DNA of 57,254 bases from Planctomycetaceae bacterium UBA2671 (lineage in GTDB: Bacteria > Planctomycetota > Planctomycetia > Planctomycetales > Planctomycetaceae): positions 1 to 57,254 of the forward strand of contig DEML01000076.1 in assembly GCA_002359185.1 (NCBI GenBank). Reading direction: 5' to 3'. The notes under the pieces were generated by a model, which ran no database searches, was not told where the DNA came from, and was given only the letters and a program-made list of their open reading frames with translations. Positions 20,762 to 28,395 of this stretch are shown here, in pieces; positions within the stretch are counted from its first letter, which is position 1; every line of letters starts with the position of its first letter. A program made the position numbers and the translations under genes.

Positions 20762-21088
20762 TTGGCTAAGTGTGATCAGGGATATCTCTGTGAAATTTGT
20801 GGCGAACCGGTCAAGAACATCGTCGAAAGTTCTTTGTATCTGCGATATGTTCTGGGTGAAGTTCAACTGCATGAATTGTTTGGTAAACCTGAACGTCACC
20901 TCAAATGTGATCACGAACTTGCGCAGTATATTCGTCACGAGAAGTTCGAGCACAATCCCGAATTGGTCGCTGCAAATGGAAACGCAACTCTTACTGAGGA
21001 ACAATGCGATCGCGTGACTCAAGGTTGGATCAGACTGCGTGAAGTGGTTCATCTGGGGATTCCGATTACGGAATATCCACTCGAGTAG
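20762..21088 (+). CDS. Small conserved-looking Cys-rich protein
   Basis: About 108 residues starting from TTG 20762, chosen because caggag lies at correct spacing; it begins MAKCDQGYLCEICGEPV. The frame is open back to a TTG at 20729 inside the terminator, which is unlikely. The protein has a CxxC pair (CEIC) with another Cys (Cys4) nearby, and a later HLKCDHELAQYIRH segment. These could form a metal-binding site. The sequence is compositionally normal and coding-like. Function not recognised. Confidence 0.7.
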   Translation: MAKCDQGYLCEICGEPVKNIVESSLYLRYVLGEVQLHELFGKPERHLKCDHELAQYIRHEKFEHNPELVAANGNATLTEEQCDRVTQGWIRLREVVHLGIPITEYPLE

Positions 21089-21169
21089 AGTCAATGGCGC
21101 TGGCAAGATTTGATGAAGACAAGTCGGCTTCCCTTGAATCTGTAGACGTGATGGGTGGGACGCACATTT

Positions 21170-21192
21170 CGTCAGGCACTGCCTGACCTACT
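21170..21192. repeat. Dispersed palindrome cgtcaggcactgcctgacctact
   Basis: The arms gtcaggca / tgcctgac surround one or two bases and are followed by ctac. Related copies lie at 25484-25506 and 25531-25554 in another intergenic gap, and all three share the core gtcaggc...gcctgacctac. An intergenic REP-like family. Confidence 0.7.
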
Positions 21193-21210
21193 GGTCTGAT
21201 AGCAAGACAG

Positions 21211-21315
21211 TCCCCCCTCCCCCGGGGAGAGGGCCAGGGTGAGGGGAAAACGACGTATTTTAGATGGAGCGTCGAAGGGAGACCCTCATCCGGCCAGCGA
21301 CCACCTTCTCCCTAA
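21211..21315. repeat. Imperfect inverted repeat with gagagggccagggtgagggg
   Basis: The left half (ccctcccccggggagagggcc, then agggtgagggg) and right half (accctcatccggcc...accttctccct) pair imperfectly. The pattern is a commonly encountered intergenic repeat in many bacteria (recollection). No gene is seen between 21089 and 21368. Confidence 0.55.
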
Positions 21316-21368
21316 TGAGAACGGAAGTTTGCCGCTCTTTTTGAGAACAGTCAGGTATTCTCAGAACA

Positions 21369-22778
21369 TCAGGCGGCTCGTTTCATCGGCCAACTCACTT
21401 CACATACCTGAGACTGCAACTGCTGCACGATTTTTTCCATGTGCATCGCATGCGAACCTTTAATAAGCACGGCAGTTCGCGGAACGGTCCAGAGTTTGAG
21501 AATCGGCATCAATTCTTCAATGGTACCGAAGCTGGCGATTCTGCTTCCCAGCATGCCACCCTGGTAGGCTCCCAGTGCGATATAATGAGCTTGAGGGCCA
21601 TAAGTCATCAGAAAATCGACTCCTGAGCGAGCCACGAGTTTGCCGAGTTGTCGATGGTGAATCTCAGATAATTCTGCCAGTCCCAGCATATCTCCCAACA
21701 CGGCAACCCGGTGAGAGACGCTCGGCACATTCTTCAACGAGAGTAGACCCGCCCGTACCGAGAGCGGGCTGGCATTGTAAGTGTCATCCAGAATGATGCC
21801 CCACGGCATCTCGATTCGATGGCATCGTCCTGGAATCGATTCAAAACGATTCAGCCCATGTTGAATTTGAGAGGGTGTAAAACCAAATTCACGGGCCAGG
21901 CCGATGCAAAGTAAAGCCGAATTGAGCCAGTGACTGCCTGTCGCCGAAAATTCGTAAACGAATTGATCAACTTCAAATCGGAGTAGACCGTCTTTGTGGA
22001 TCACATTCGAAGCAGCCACATCGCAATTCTCATGACGTCCGACCGTGAAGACATTTGCCTGAATTTCCTCACGCACCTCATGCATTTGATAAAGATGCCA
22101 GGGAAGAAAAACATGACCTTGCCTTGAGATACGATTGAGCAGAGCACGTTTTTCCTGAATGACTTGATCCATCGAGCCCAGACCATCCAGATGAGCAGGT
22201 CCGATTTCGGTAAGGATACCAATTTCAGGTTCTGCGATCTTCGTCAGAAACTCGATTTCTCCAAATGCAGAAGTTCCCATTTCAATCAGCGCAAATTCAT
22301 GCTCTGGAGTCATCTGCAGTAGACTTAGTGGCACACCGATTTCATTGTTATAATTCAGAGGACTTTCACAGCCGTGGTGTTTACCGCTCAACATTTGAAA
22401 GAGCATATGTCTCGTGGTTGTTTTCCCGACTGAGCCGGTAATTCCAACAACCAGTCCCTCAGAATTTCTTCTGTGAAAATTAGCAATCGTCTGCAACGCT
22501 CGTTTGGTATTCTCGACAAGAATACAGGGAAGATCACAACCCATGGGAACGTGGTCAACAATTCCCGCAATTGCTCCTTTTTGTCGGGCTTCATTGAGAA
22601 AATTATGGCCATCATAGTGATGACCACGTATTGCAATAAAAACTTCACCGCGGGTGATAGTTCGCGAATCGATACTGATTCCATCGACGGATACACTCAG
22701 ATCCCATGGAAGCGGAACTGTGTTGTTGAGTTTGCCATTGAGAAGCTGCGCCAACTGATTGAGCGCTATTGGTGTCAT
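21369..22778 (-). CDS. murF: UDP-MurNAc-tripeptide-D-Ala-D-Ala ligase (MurF)
   Basis: A 469-residue cytoplasmic Mur ligase that adds D-Ala-D-Ala to the UDP-MurNAc tripeptide. The three-domain layout is clear: N-terminal UDP-binding domain (DGISIDSRTITRGEVFIAI), central ATPase domain with P-loop GITGSVGKTT (about residue 115) and the MurF-typical NYNNEIGVPLSLL, and C-terminal ligase domain with DDTYNASPLSVRAGL and AVLGDMLGLAELS. Starts 22 bp after the murE stop in a two-gene operon. This is evidence for peptidoglycan synthesis, which planctomycetes were once thought to lack. Confidence 0.96.
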   Translation of the reverse strand: MTPIALNQLAQLLNGKLNNTVPLPWDLSVSVDGISIDSRTITRGEVFIAIRGHHYDGHNFLNEARQKGAIAGIVDHVPMGCDLPCILVENTKRALQTIANFHRRNSEGLVVGITGSVGKTTTRHMLFQMLSGKHHGCESPLNYNNEIGVPLSLLQMTPEHEFALIEMGTSAFGEIEFLTKIAEPEIGILTEIGPAHLDGLGSMDQVIQEKRALLNRISRQGHVFLPWHLYQMHEVREEIQANVFTVGRHENCDVAASNVIHKDGLLRFEVDQFVYEFSATGSHWLNSALLCIGLAREFGFTPSQIQHGLNRFESIPGRCHRIEMPWGIILDDTYNASPLSVRAGLLSLKNVPSVSHRVAVLGDMLGLAELSEIHHRQLGKLVARSGVDFLMTYGPQAHYIALGAYQGGMLGSRIASFGTIEELMPILKLWTVPRTAVLIKGSHAMHMEKIVQQLQSQVCEVSWPMKRAA

Positions 22779-22800
22779 CGGCGACTGATATTTCTGTAGT

Positions 22801-24321
22801 TTATGCAGATTTCAGGAGAATTGGTGAGGAGATTGCAGAGAGACTGTTGAGAACCTGTTCAGCTTCGTAGGCATCGTCGAAGGGAATGGACTGATCGCCA
22901 ATGATTTGATTGAGTTCATGACCACGTCCGAGAATCAACACACAATCGCCCGGCTCGGCTTGTTCAATCGCCCAGCGGATGGCAGTTCGGCGATCTGGTT
23001 CGATGCAATCAGCAAATCGTCCCTGAGGAAAACCGGAAATGAGATCATCAAGAATTTGCTGAGTCGATTCCTGACGTGAATTGTCGGCTGTCAAAATAAT
23101 GCGATCAGCCCGGAGGGCGGCTTGTGTCATCAGGCTTCGCTTGCTCCGATCCCGATTCCCCCCTGCACCGAACAGACAGATCAGTTTCCCCTCGACGAGT
23201 TGTTTCATTGTAGAAATCACATTTTCGATGGCATCGGGGGTATGTGCATAATCAACAAAACAGTGGACCGGATGATCGGGACAGATTTGCTGCAGTCGGC
23301 CGGGAGGCAGAGTCGCATTCTCGATACCACTGATAATTTGCTCGTTACTGCAGCCGTGATAATTGGCCGTGACCGCAGCCAGAGCCGCGTTCATGACGTT
23401 GAATTTGCCTGGTCGGGGAACGTAAATGCTGACAACGTGTCCCGGTAAGTTGAGCTGAAACTGACTGCCGGATTGATCCATCGATTCCAGTTGAATCCAG
23501 TGATCCGACTGATCATCAAATCCAACGGTGATTGGCTTGTGAACGCAACGATATCGTTCCAATGCACGGCGGATATTGGGATCATCTCCGTTGATAATCA
23601 ATTGACCTTCAGGCTGGGTGTAATCCGCTATCATTGCTTTGGTCGAACGATAATTATCAAAATCGGGATGATAATCGAGATGGTCCTGGGTGATGTTCGT
23701 GATGATGGACGTGTTCAGGGAGATGCCCGCGATCCGTTTCTGATCCAGTGCATGGCTCGAAACTTCCATCACGGCATGCGAGGCTCCTGCAATGGCCATG
23801 CGTTGCAGCCACTCGGCCAACACCTTGGCATCGGGGGTCGTCATGTTCGAGGTGACCGGCGTATTGCGGGAGTCATCGTATTGGATTGTTCCGAGTAAGC
23901 CTGCAGGTTTTTGCGAAGCATTCAGAATCGAACGGAGTAACCACGTGATTGTCGTTTTTCCGTTTGTGCCCGTGACGCCGATTGTCTTAAGAGCTTCTGC
24001 AGGTTTGCCTCGAAGGTATTGGCATAACCAGGCATAGCTGCGGCGGACATCGCTGACAACACATTGCGACGCGTCCAGATCAGGGCAAGGCGTATCTGTC
24101 AGTATGCCAGTGGCACCATTAAGCACAGCCTGATTGGCATAGTCATTGCCATGGCAAGTCGAGCCTGGGACAGCCACAAACAGATCCCCATGCTGGCAGT
24201 GATCGGAATGTGGAGTGAGATCCCGGAAATAGATATCTCCACAACCGACGAAACTGGCTGAGGGAAGGAGCTGCCGAATGCTGTGCAGCGTGACCGGGCG
24301 CGAATAGGAAACCGTATTCAT
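22801..24321 (-). CDS. murE: UDP-MurNAc-dipeptide ligase (MurE)
   Basis: A 506-residue cytoplasmic Mur ligase that adds the third amino acid of the peptidoglycan stem. P-loop GVTGTNGKTTITWLL near residue 115, the family motif DHLDYHPDFDNYRSTKAMIADY with the lysine expected to be carbamylated, and GRGHE near the end in place of the usual GKGHE. The specificity loop reads TADNSRQE, where DAP-adding MurE enzymes have DNPR; the arginine that binds the DAP carboxylate is kept, so meso-DAP is still the likely substrate. First gene of the murE-murF operon. No other division-cluster gene (mraY, murD, ftsW) follows. Confidence 0.95.
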   Translation of the reverse strand: MNTVSYSRPVTLHSIRQLLPSASFVGCGDIYFRDLTPHSDHCQHGDLFVAVPGSTCHGNDYANQAVLNGATGILTDTPCPDLDASQCVVSDVRRSYAWLCQYLRGKPAEALKTIGVTGTNGKTTITWLLRSILNASQKPAGLLGTIQYDDSRNTPVTSNMTTPDAKVLAEWLQRMAIAGASHAVMEVSSHALDQKRIAGISLNTSIITNITQDHLDYHPDFDNYRSTKAMIADYTQPEGQLIINGDDPNIRRALERYRCVHKPITVGFDDQSDHWIQLESMDQSGSQFQLNLPGHVVSIYVPRPGKFNVMNAALAAVTANYHGCSNEQIISGIENATLPPGRLQQICPDHPVHCFVDYAHTPDAIENVISTMKQLVEGKLICLFGAGGNRDRSKRSLMTQAALRADRIILTADNSRQESTQQILDDLISGFPQGRFADCIEPDRRTAIRWAIEQAEPGDCVLILGRGHELNQIIGDQSIPFDDAYEAEQVLNSLSAISSPILLKSA

Positions 24322-24667
24322 CTTGAAACGTCATCCCTGACCGAATTCCCGATTTCGAGAATCCTACTCTTTGTACTTTTTCAAATTGTTCACTCAAAAC
24401 TGTGTTCTGAAAAGAAATTCCTATTCAACTTCAAAATCAGAGATTGAGCGACTGTATTGCAGTCAGCATCATTGCCGACTTCCTGCGTAGACCAGTTATT
24501 TTCCAGTTTCTGACGGATTCGTCAAGATCAGTCCTGATTTGTTTTTAACCGCCAAGACGCCAAGTGATAAAGAGTTCATTAAATTTAATCCGTCAATTGT
24601 GGATTTATATGTCCATTATTGATTGTTTATTGATGCTGAGGAAAAAATCTCTTGGCGTCTTGGCGGT
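24322..24667. other. Intergenic region upstream of murE
   Basis: About 345 bp. The murE promoter must lie here but was not resolved. The left part is unremarkable. The right part is the 18-bp inverted repeat described separately. Confidence 0.45.
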
Positions 24668-24668
24668 T
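24547..24668. repeat. Perfect 18-bp inverted repeat aaccgccaagacgccaag
   Basis: The left arm is 24547-24564; the right arm cttggcgtcttggcggtt is 24651-24668. They are identical in inverted orientation with an 86-bp AT-rich spacer. The right arm abuts and overlaps by one base the stop codon of the alpha/beta hydrolase gene. The CGCCAAGACGCCAAG core is a familiar dispersed repeat in several bacterial phyla (recollection). The structure could be a MITE-like element. Confidence 0.75.
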
Positions 24669-25453
24669 CAATTAATTAGAAATTTTCGAACCTCTTCGAC
24701 AAATCGTTCTGCTTGTTCGTAAGGGAGCATGTGGCCGGTTTTTTCGAAGATTTCCAGTGTTGCATTCGGAAGGGCATCGACGAGAAACTTACCGGTTTCG
24801 ACGGGCAAAAGATGGTCGTCATTTCCCCAGAGGATTCGGACTGGGCATGGAATGCGGAAGAGGTGATCAGGCAAGCGGGGATTATGCAGGTAGGGATTCC
24901 AGCCAACGCGGGCGGTTGCTTCGCGGGCTTTGAGCCACATCAGAATGCGATTGTCTTCGTAGGAAAGGGGCATCGCCTCTTCGATAACTGGTGAGTTGGG
25001 ATCGTAGAACAATAGTGATTTGAGTTTTTCAATGTCATCGCTGAACAGTTCTCCCATGGGTGCGTCGGAGATGCGGATTCCTGCCGAATTGACCAGCAGC
25101 ATCTTCGAGATTCGTTCCGGTCGTAAAATAGCCAGTTCCATTGCTGTCCAGCCGCCGAGAGAAAAGCCAACAACCGGCACCGTTTCCAGTTCTAATACAT
25201 CCAGCAGATCGACATAGTGCCATGCGTAATCAGTGATGGAATGGATATCTTCGAGACCTCGAGAATCGCCAAAACCGGGGTGAGCAGGCAGATAAACAGT
25301 GAAATATTGAGCCAGCATTTCATGAAATCGGGTCCACTCCACTTCTCCACCTGCACTATGCAGATAAATCAGTGCTGGGCCTTCGCCTCCGATGGTGATT
25401 TGAGTTCGTTTTCCACGAACATCAATAAATTTTGATTCTGTGACGGAATTCAT
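24668..25453 (-). CDS. Alpha/beta hydrolase
   Basis: 261 residues from ATG 25453 (MNSVTESKFIDVRG, gagagaa upstream); the longer frame to 25474 has no better ribosome binding site. Alpha/beta hydrolase fold with the complete triad: Ser98 in the nucleophile elbow VGFSLGGW, Asp212 or Asp213 in WGNDDHLLP, and His241 in KTGHMLPYEQ. The oxyanion-hole region is LHSAGG. It resembles C-C bond hydrolases and esterases of the MhpC type. The gene directly downstream of the LLM oxidoreductase on the same strand is this one (110-bp gap containing repeats), so a shared degradative function is possible but not shown. Confidence 0.9.
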   Translation of the reverse strand: MNSVTESKFIDVRGKRTQITIGGEGPALIYLHSAGGEVEWTRFHEMLAQYFTVYLPAHPGFGDSRGLEDIHSITDYAWHYVDLLDVLELETVPVVGFSLGGWTAMELAILRPERISKMLLVNSAGIRISDAPMGELFSDDIEKLKSLLFYDPNSPVIEEAMPLSYEDNRILMWLKAREATARVGWNPYLHNPRLPDHLFRIPCPVRILWGNDDHLLPVETGKFLVDALPNATLEIFEKTGHMLPYEQAERFVEEVRKFLIN

Positions 25454-25483
25454 AGTTCTCTCGTGAAGTATCAAAATTAAACT

Positions 25484-25554
25484 CGTAGGTCAGGCTGTGC
25501 CTGACGAAATGTGTGTGCCACCTCGTTTGTCGTCAGGCAGTGCCTGACCTACCG
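25484..25554. repeat. Pair of inverted dispersed palindromes
   Basis: cgtaggtcaggctgtgcctg (25484-25503, continuing acg) and cgtcaggcagtgcctgacct (25531-25550, continuing accg) are inverted relative to each other. Each is itself a palindrome (gtcaggc / gcctgac). A third copy is at 21170-21192. They fill the short gap between the hydrolase and LLM genes. Confidence 0.7.
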
Positions 25555-25562
25555 CACTCACT

Positions 25563-26747
25563 TTAATTCGCCGCAAGAGCTTGAGATAATTCTTCATCCG
25601 TGGCTGGTTCGCCGAGTTCTTTTCGAAGGTACGGCAAGACCTGCTCGGCAAACAGAGTCATATTCTTTTTGGTCAGGTCTGCAGGTAAAGTTCCGATCTG
25701 AAAGAGTCCCAACACATTGCCGACGCCAAAATCCTGAACATAATCCTTCATCTTCTCGCGAACTGTTTCCGGACTGCCGACCATGGCGTACCCCCCCTCT
25801 TCGATTTCCTCGCGCGTTGTCACATTTCCCAGAAATTGTTTCAAAGCAATACCGATACGAGCGATTGATTTTGGTGAAGAATATCCTGGCGGAAAAACTA
25901 CGAGACCTTTCAACAGCTTTTTGATGAAGAAGAAGAGATGTTTTTCATATTCCGCCCAAGCCTGTTCGTCGGTTTCAGCGACATAAATTGGCACCAACCA
26001 TCCGGTCTGTTCTTCGTGAGCCTTGTATCCATTTTTCTGACAGGCTTTGCGGAACATGTCGAAATTCTTCTTGAAGAACGACTTATGAAAATAAGGGATG
26101 CCCATGTAACTGTAACGCCGCTCGGCGACCAGTTCGATAGTCTCTTTGCTGCCAGCCCCGGGAATCCAGATCGGGGGATGCGGTTTTTGAAAAGGTGTCG
26201 GCCAGGGATTGACGTGCCTTAATTTCCAATGCTCGCCATAATGCTCGAAGGGTCCGGGCTCGGTCCAGGCACGGACAATCAAATCGAGCGCTTCCTGGTA
26301 TTTGCTGCGTGCGTAAGTCGGATTCATGCTGAACGAGTAGTACTCCGGCCCTCCGCCAACAACCATCCCGGCTATCAGACGTCCACCGGAAATGACATCG
26401 ATCATCGCGAATTCTTCTGCGACACGTGTCGGAGGATCGTAAAATGGCAAGGCATTGCCAATGACGGCGATTTTGACGCGCTTTGTCTGGCGAGCGAGGA
26501 TCGAACCCATTAAATTAGGGCTTGGCATATGCCCGTAAGCACTCTGATGATGTTCGTTGACGCAAACGCCATCGAAACCGATTTCCTCCGCATAGATCAG
26601 TTCATCCAGAAAGCGATTGTAAAGTTCATGACCATAAACCGGGTCGTACAAGGAGTTTGGCACTGTCGTCCAGGCGGTTTCGTATTTTTCCTCGAAATCC
26701 TCGGGAAGTTTATTGAACGGCATGAGGTGAAAAGTGAAGAATCTCAT
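25563..26747 (-). CDS. LLM-class flavin-dependent oxidoreductase
   Basis: A 394-residue luciferase-like monooxygenase (TIM-barrel, F420- or FMN-dependent, usually partnered with a reductase). Typical blocks: EEIGFDGVCVNEHHQSAYGHMP near residue 55-75, KIAVIGNALPFYDPPTRVAEEFAMIDVISGGRLIAG, and HPPIWIPGAGSKET. Length is normal for the bacterial luciferase-like family. The substrate is unknown. The direct downstream neighbour is an alpha/beta hydrolase, a pairing seen in degradation of esters or lactones. Confidence 0.9.
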   Translation of the reverse strand: MRFFTFHLMPFNKLPEDFEEKYETAWTTVPNSLYDPVYGHELYNRFLDELIYAEEIGFDGVCVNEHHQSAYGHMPSPNLMGSILARQTKRVKIAVIGNALPFYDPPTRVAEEFAMIDVISGGRLIAGMVVGGGPEYYSFSMNPTYARSKYQEALDLIVRAWTEPGPFEHYGEHWKLRHVNPWPTPFQKPHPPIWIPGAGSKETIELVAERRYSYMGIPYFHKSFFKKNFDMFRKACQKNGYKAHEEQTGWLVPIYVAETDEQAWAEYEKHLFFFIKKLLKGLVVFPPGYSSPKSIARIGIALKQFLGNVTTREEIEEGGYAMVGSPETVREKMKDYVQDFGVGNVLGLFQIGTLPADLTKKNMTLFAEQVLPYLRKELGEPATDEELSQALAAN

Positions 26748-26936
26748 CGTTTAAAACCTGGAAGTGATGTGATGCTTTAATGAGGGTTTGGCACGAATTC
26801 ATTTATAATTATGCAATTGGCAGCAAATGCAATGTGAGAGTTCACAAACCTTTTTATTGTCACGGAAATTGATTTTACTGAACTGCACAGATCGAAAATT
26901 TGATACAAACACGTATAGTAAAAGGGACTTCCTGAA

Positions 26937-27227
26937 ATGGCCGGACAGGATTACAGCCGCTACCAGCAGAAGGTAATTAAGAGATATTACGATAATCGCG
27001 ATCAGATTGACCAGCAGAAACTGAGCGAACTGGTGACGAGTCTGTATCTGGCGACACCAAAACAGGCTGTCAAACGTTGGGAGACGGCTGAGAAAATTCT
27101 TGAGCGAATCGACATTCCACAGTCTCGCGTGGATCATATTCTGAAAACGAAGGATCCGGCGATACTGGCAGCGGTTGTTGATGAGCTCAATAAAGGGGTC
27201 ATCAAAATGAAAAAGACTGAGAAGTGA
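26937..27227 (+). CDS. Small conserved-looking helical protein
   Basis: 96 residues, starting MAGQDYSRYQQKVIKRYYDN. Highly charged, predicted mostly helical, no signal or membrane segment and no Cys. Good coding composition. The sequence LVTSLYLATPKQAVKRWETAEKILE suggests a helical bundle. It lies alone after a divergent region with the LLM gene. Function not recognised. Confidence 0.75.
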   Translation: MAGQDYSRYQQKVIKRYYDNRDQIDQQKLSELVTSLYLATPKQAVKRWETAEKILERIDIPQSRVDHILKTKDPAILAAVVDELNKGVIKMKKTEK

Positions 27228-27255
27228 GAATGATTGTTGATCAAGAATCTGACAG

Positions 27256-27282
27256 GTAGGACAGGCTGGAAGCCTGTCCTAC
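27256..27282. repeat. Palindrome gtaggacaggc...gcctgtcctac
   Basis: Eleven-base perfect arms around 5 nt (tggaa). No T-tract. Possibly a member of a dispersed intergenic family, but only one copy is in this window. Confidence 0.6.
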
Positions 27283-27336
27283 AACATCGACATCACGTTA
27301 AAAATTGAATTTACCATTATCGCAGGATTAGCCACT

Positions 27337-28353
27337 ATGATTCGTTATCTGCTCGTTGCATGTCTAAGTTGTGTTTTTATGCCCTTCGCGAGTCCAGTGG
27401 AAGCGGCCAAACAATACGTCGTTTACAACGGCACTAATGGCCCTGGCTTCGGTCGACATATTGTGATGATTGCCGGCGATGAAGAATATCGTTCTGAAGA
27501 AGCCTTGCCGATGCTCGGTCAGATTCTCGCGAAACATTACGGCTTCAAATGCACGGTCCTGTTTCCGGTCAATCCGAAAGATGGCACCATCGATCCAACG
27601 AATCAAACGAATATCCCGGGGATGGAGCAGGTGGCAACAGCTGATCTGGTCGTACTGTTTCTTCGATTTCGTGAACTGCCTGATCAGGACATGAAGTATC
27701 TCGATGATTATTTTCGTTCCGGCAAACCAATCATCGGACTAAGAACTTCGACACACGGATTCAACTATTCCCGCAATCCCAACAGCCCGTACGCGAAGTA
27801 TGGTTTCAATCACTCCGGTCCGGAATGGAAGCAGGGATTCGGTAAGGAAGTTTTCGGAGAAACCTGGTACACGCATCATGGCAAGCACAAAAGTGAAAGC
27901 ACACGCGGAGTTCTTGAGAAGGACAAGTTGAACCACACGATCCTGAATGGTGTCGAAGATTTATGGGGTCCGACTGATGTTTATGGAATTCGTAAACTGC
28001 CCGAGGAAGCCGATGTGCTGGTATGGGGAGAAGTGTTATCAGGGATGAAACCAGATGATCCGGCTGTCGAAGGAGACAAAAACGATCCGATGATGCCGAT
28101 CGCCTGGACGCGAGAATATGAACATTCCAACGGAAAAACATCGCGAGTCTTCTGCACGACTTTCTGTTCGTCAATCGATTTGCTGAATGAAGATTTACGA
28201 CGAATGATCGTCAATGCCTGTTTCTGGTGTCTCAAGATGGAAGACAAAACACCCGAGAAAGCGAATGTAGAGATTGTCGGGGAATACGATCCCTCATTTT
28301 ATGGATTCGGTGCGTTCAAGAAAGGCATGAAACCTGAGGATTATGCTTGGTAA
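27337..28353 (+). CDS. ThuA-domain (trehalose-utilisation-like) exported protein
   Basis: 338 residues with a signal peptide (MIRYLLVACLSCVFMPFASP, cleavage near VEAA). The ThuA-like fold (class I glutamine amidotransferase-related) shows as IVMIAGDEEYRSEEALPMLG, then DLVVLFLRFRELP and PIIGLRTSTHGFNY, and GPEWKQGFGKEVFGETWYTHHGKHK. In planctomycetes such proteins are abundant, exported and of unknown substrate; a carbohydrate role is inferred from the family name only. No sugar gene is adjacent. Confidence 0.88.
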   Translation: MIRYLLVACLSCVFMPFASPVEAAKQYVVYNGTNGPGFGRHIVMIAGDEEYRSEEALPMLGQILAKHYGFKCTVLFPVNPKDGTIDPTNQTNIPGMEQVATADLVVLFLRFRELPDQDMKYLDDYFRSGKPIIGLRTSTHGFNYSRNPNSPYAKYGFNHSGPEWKQGFGKEVFGETWYTHHGKHKSESTRGVLEKDKLNHTILNGVEDLWGPTDVYGIRKLPEEADVLVWGEVLSGMKPDDPAVEGDKNDPMMPIAWTREYEHSNGKTSRVFCTTFCSSIDLLNEDLRRMIVNACFWCLKMEDKTPEKANVEIVGEYDPSFYGFGAFKKGMKPEDYAW

Positions 28354-28395
28354 AAAGCCCACAGCAGAGATCAGGTTAAATTTCAATAGATTTTA

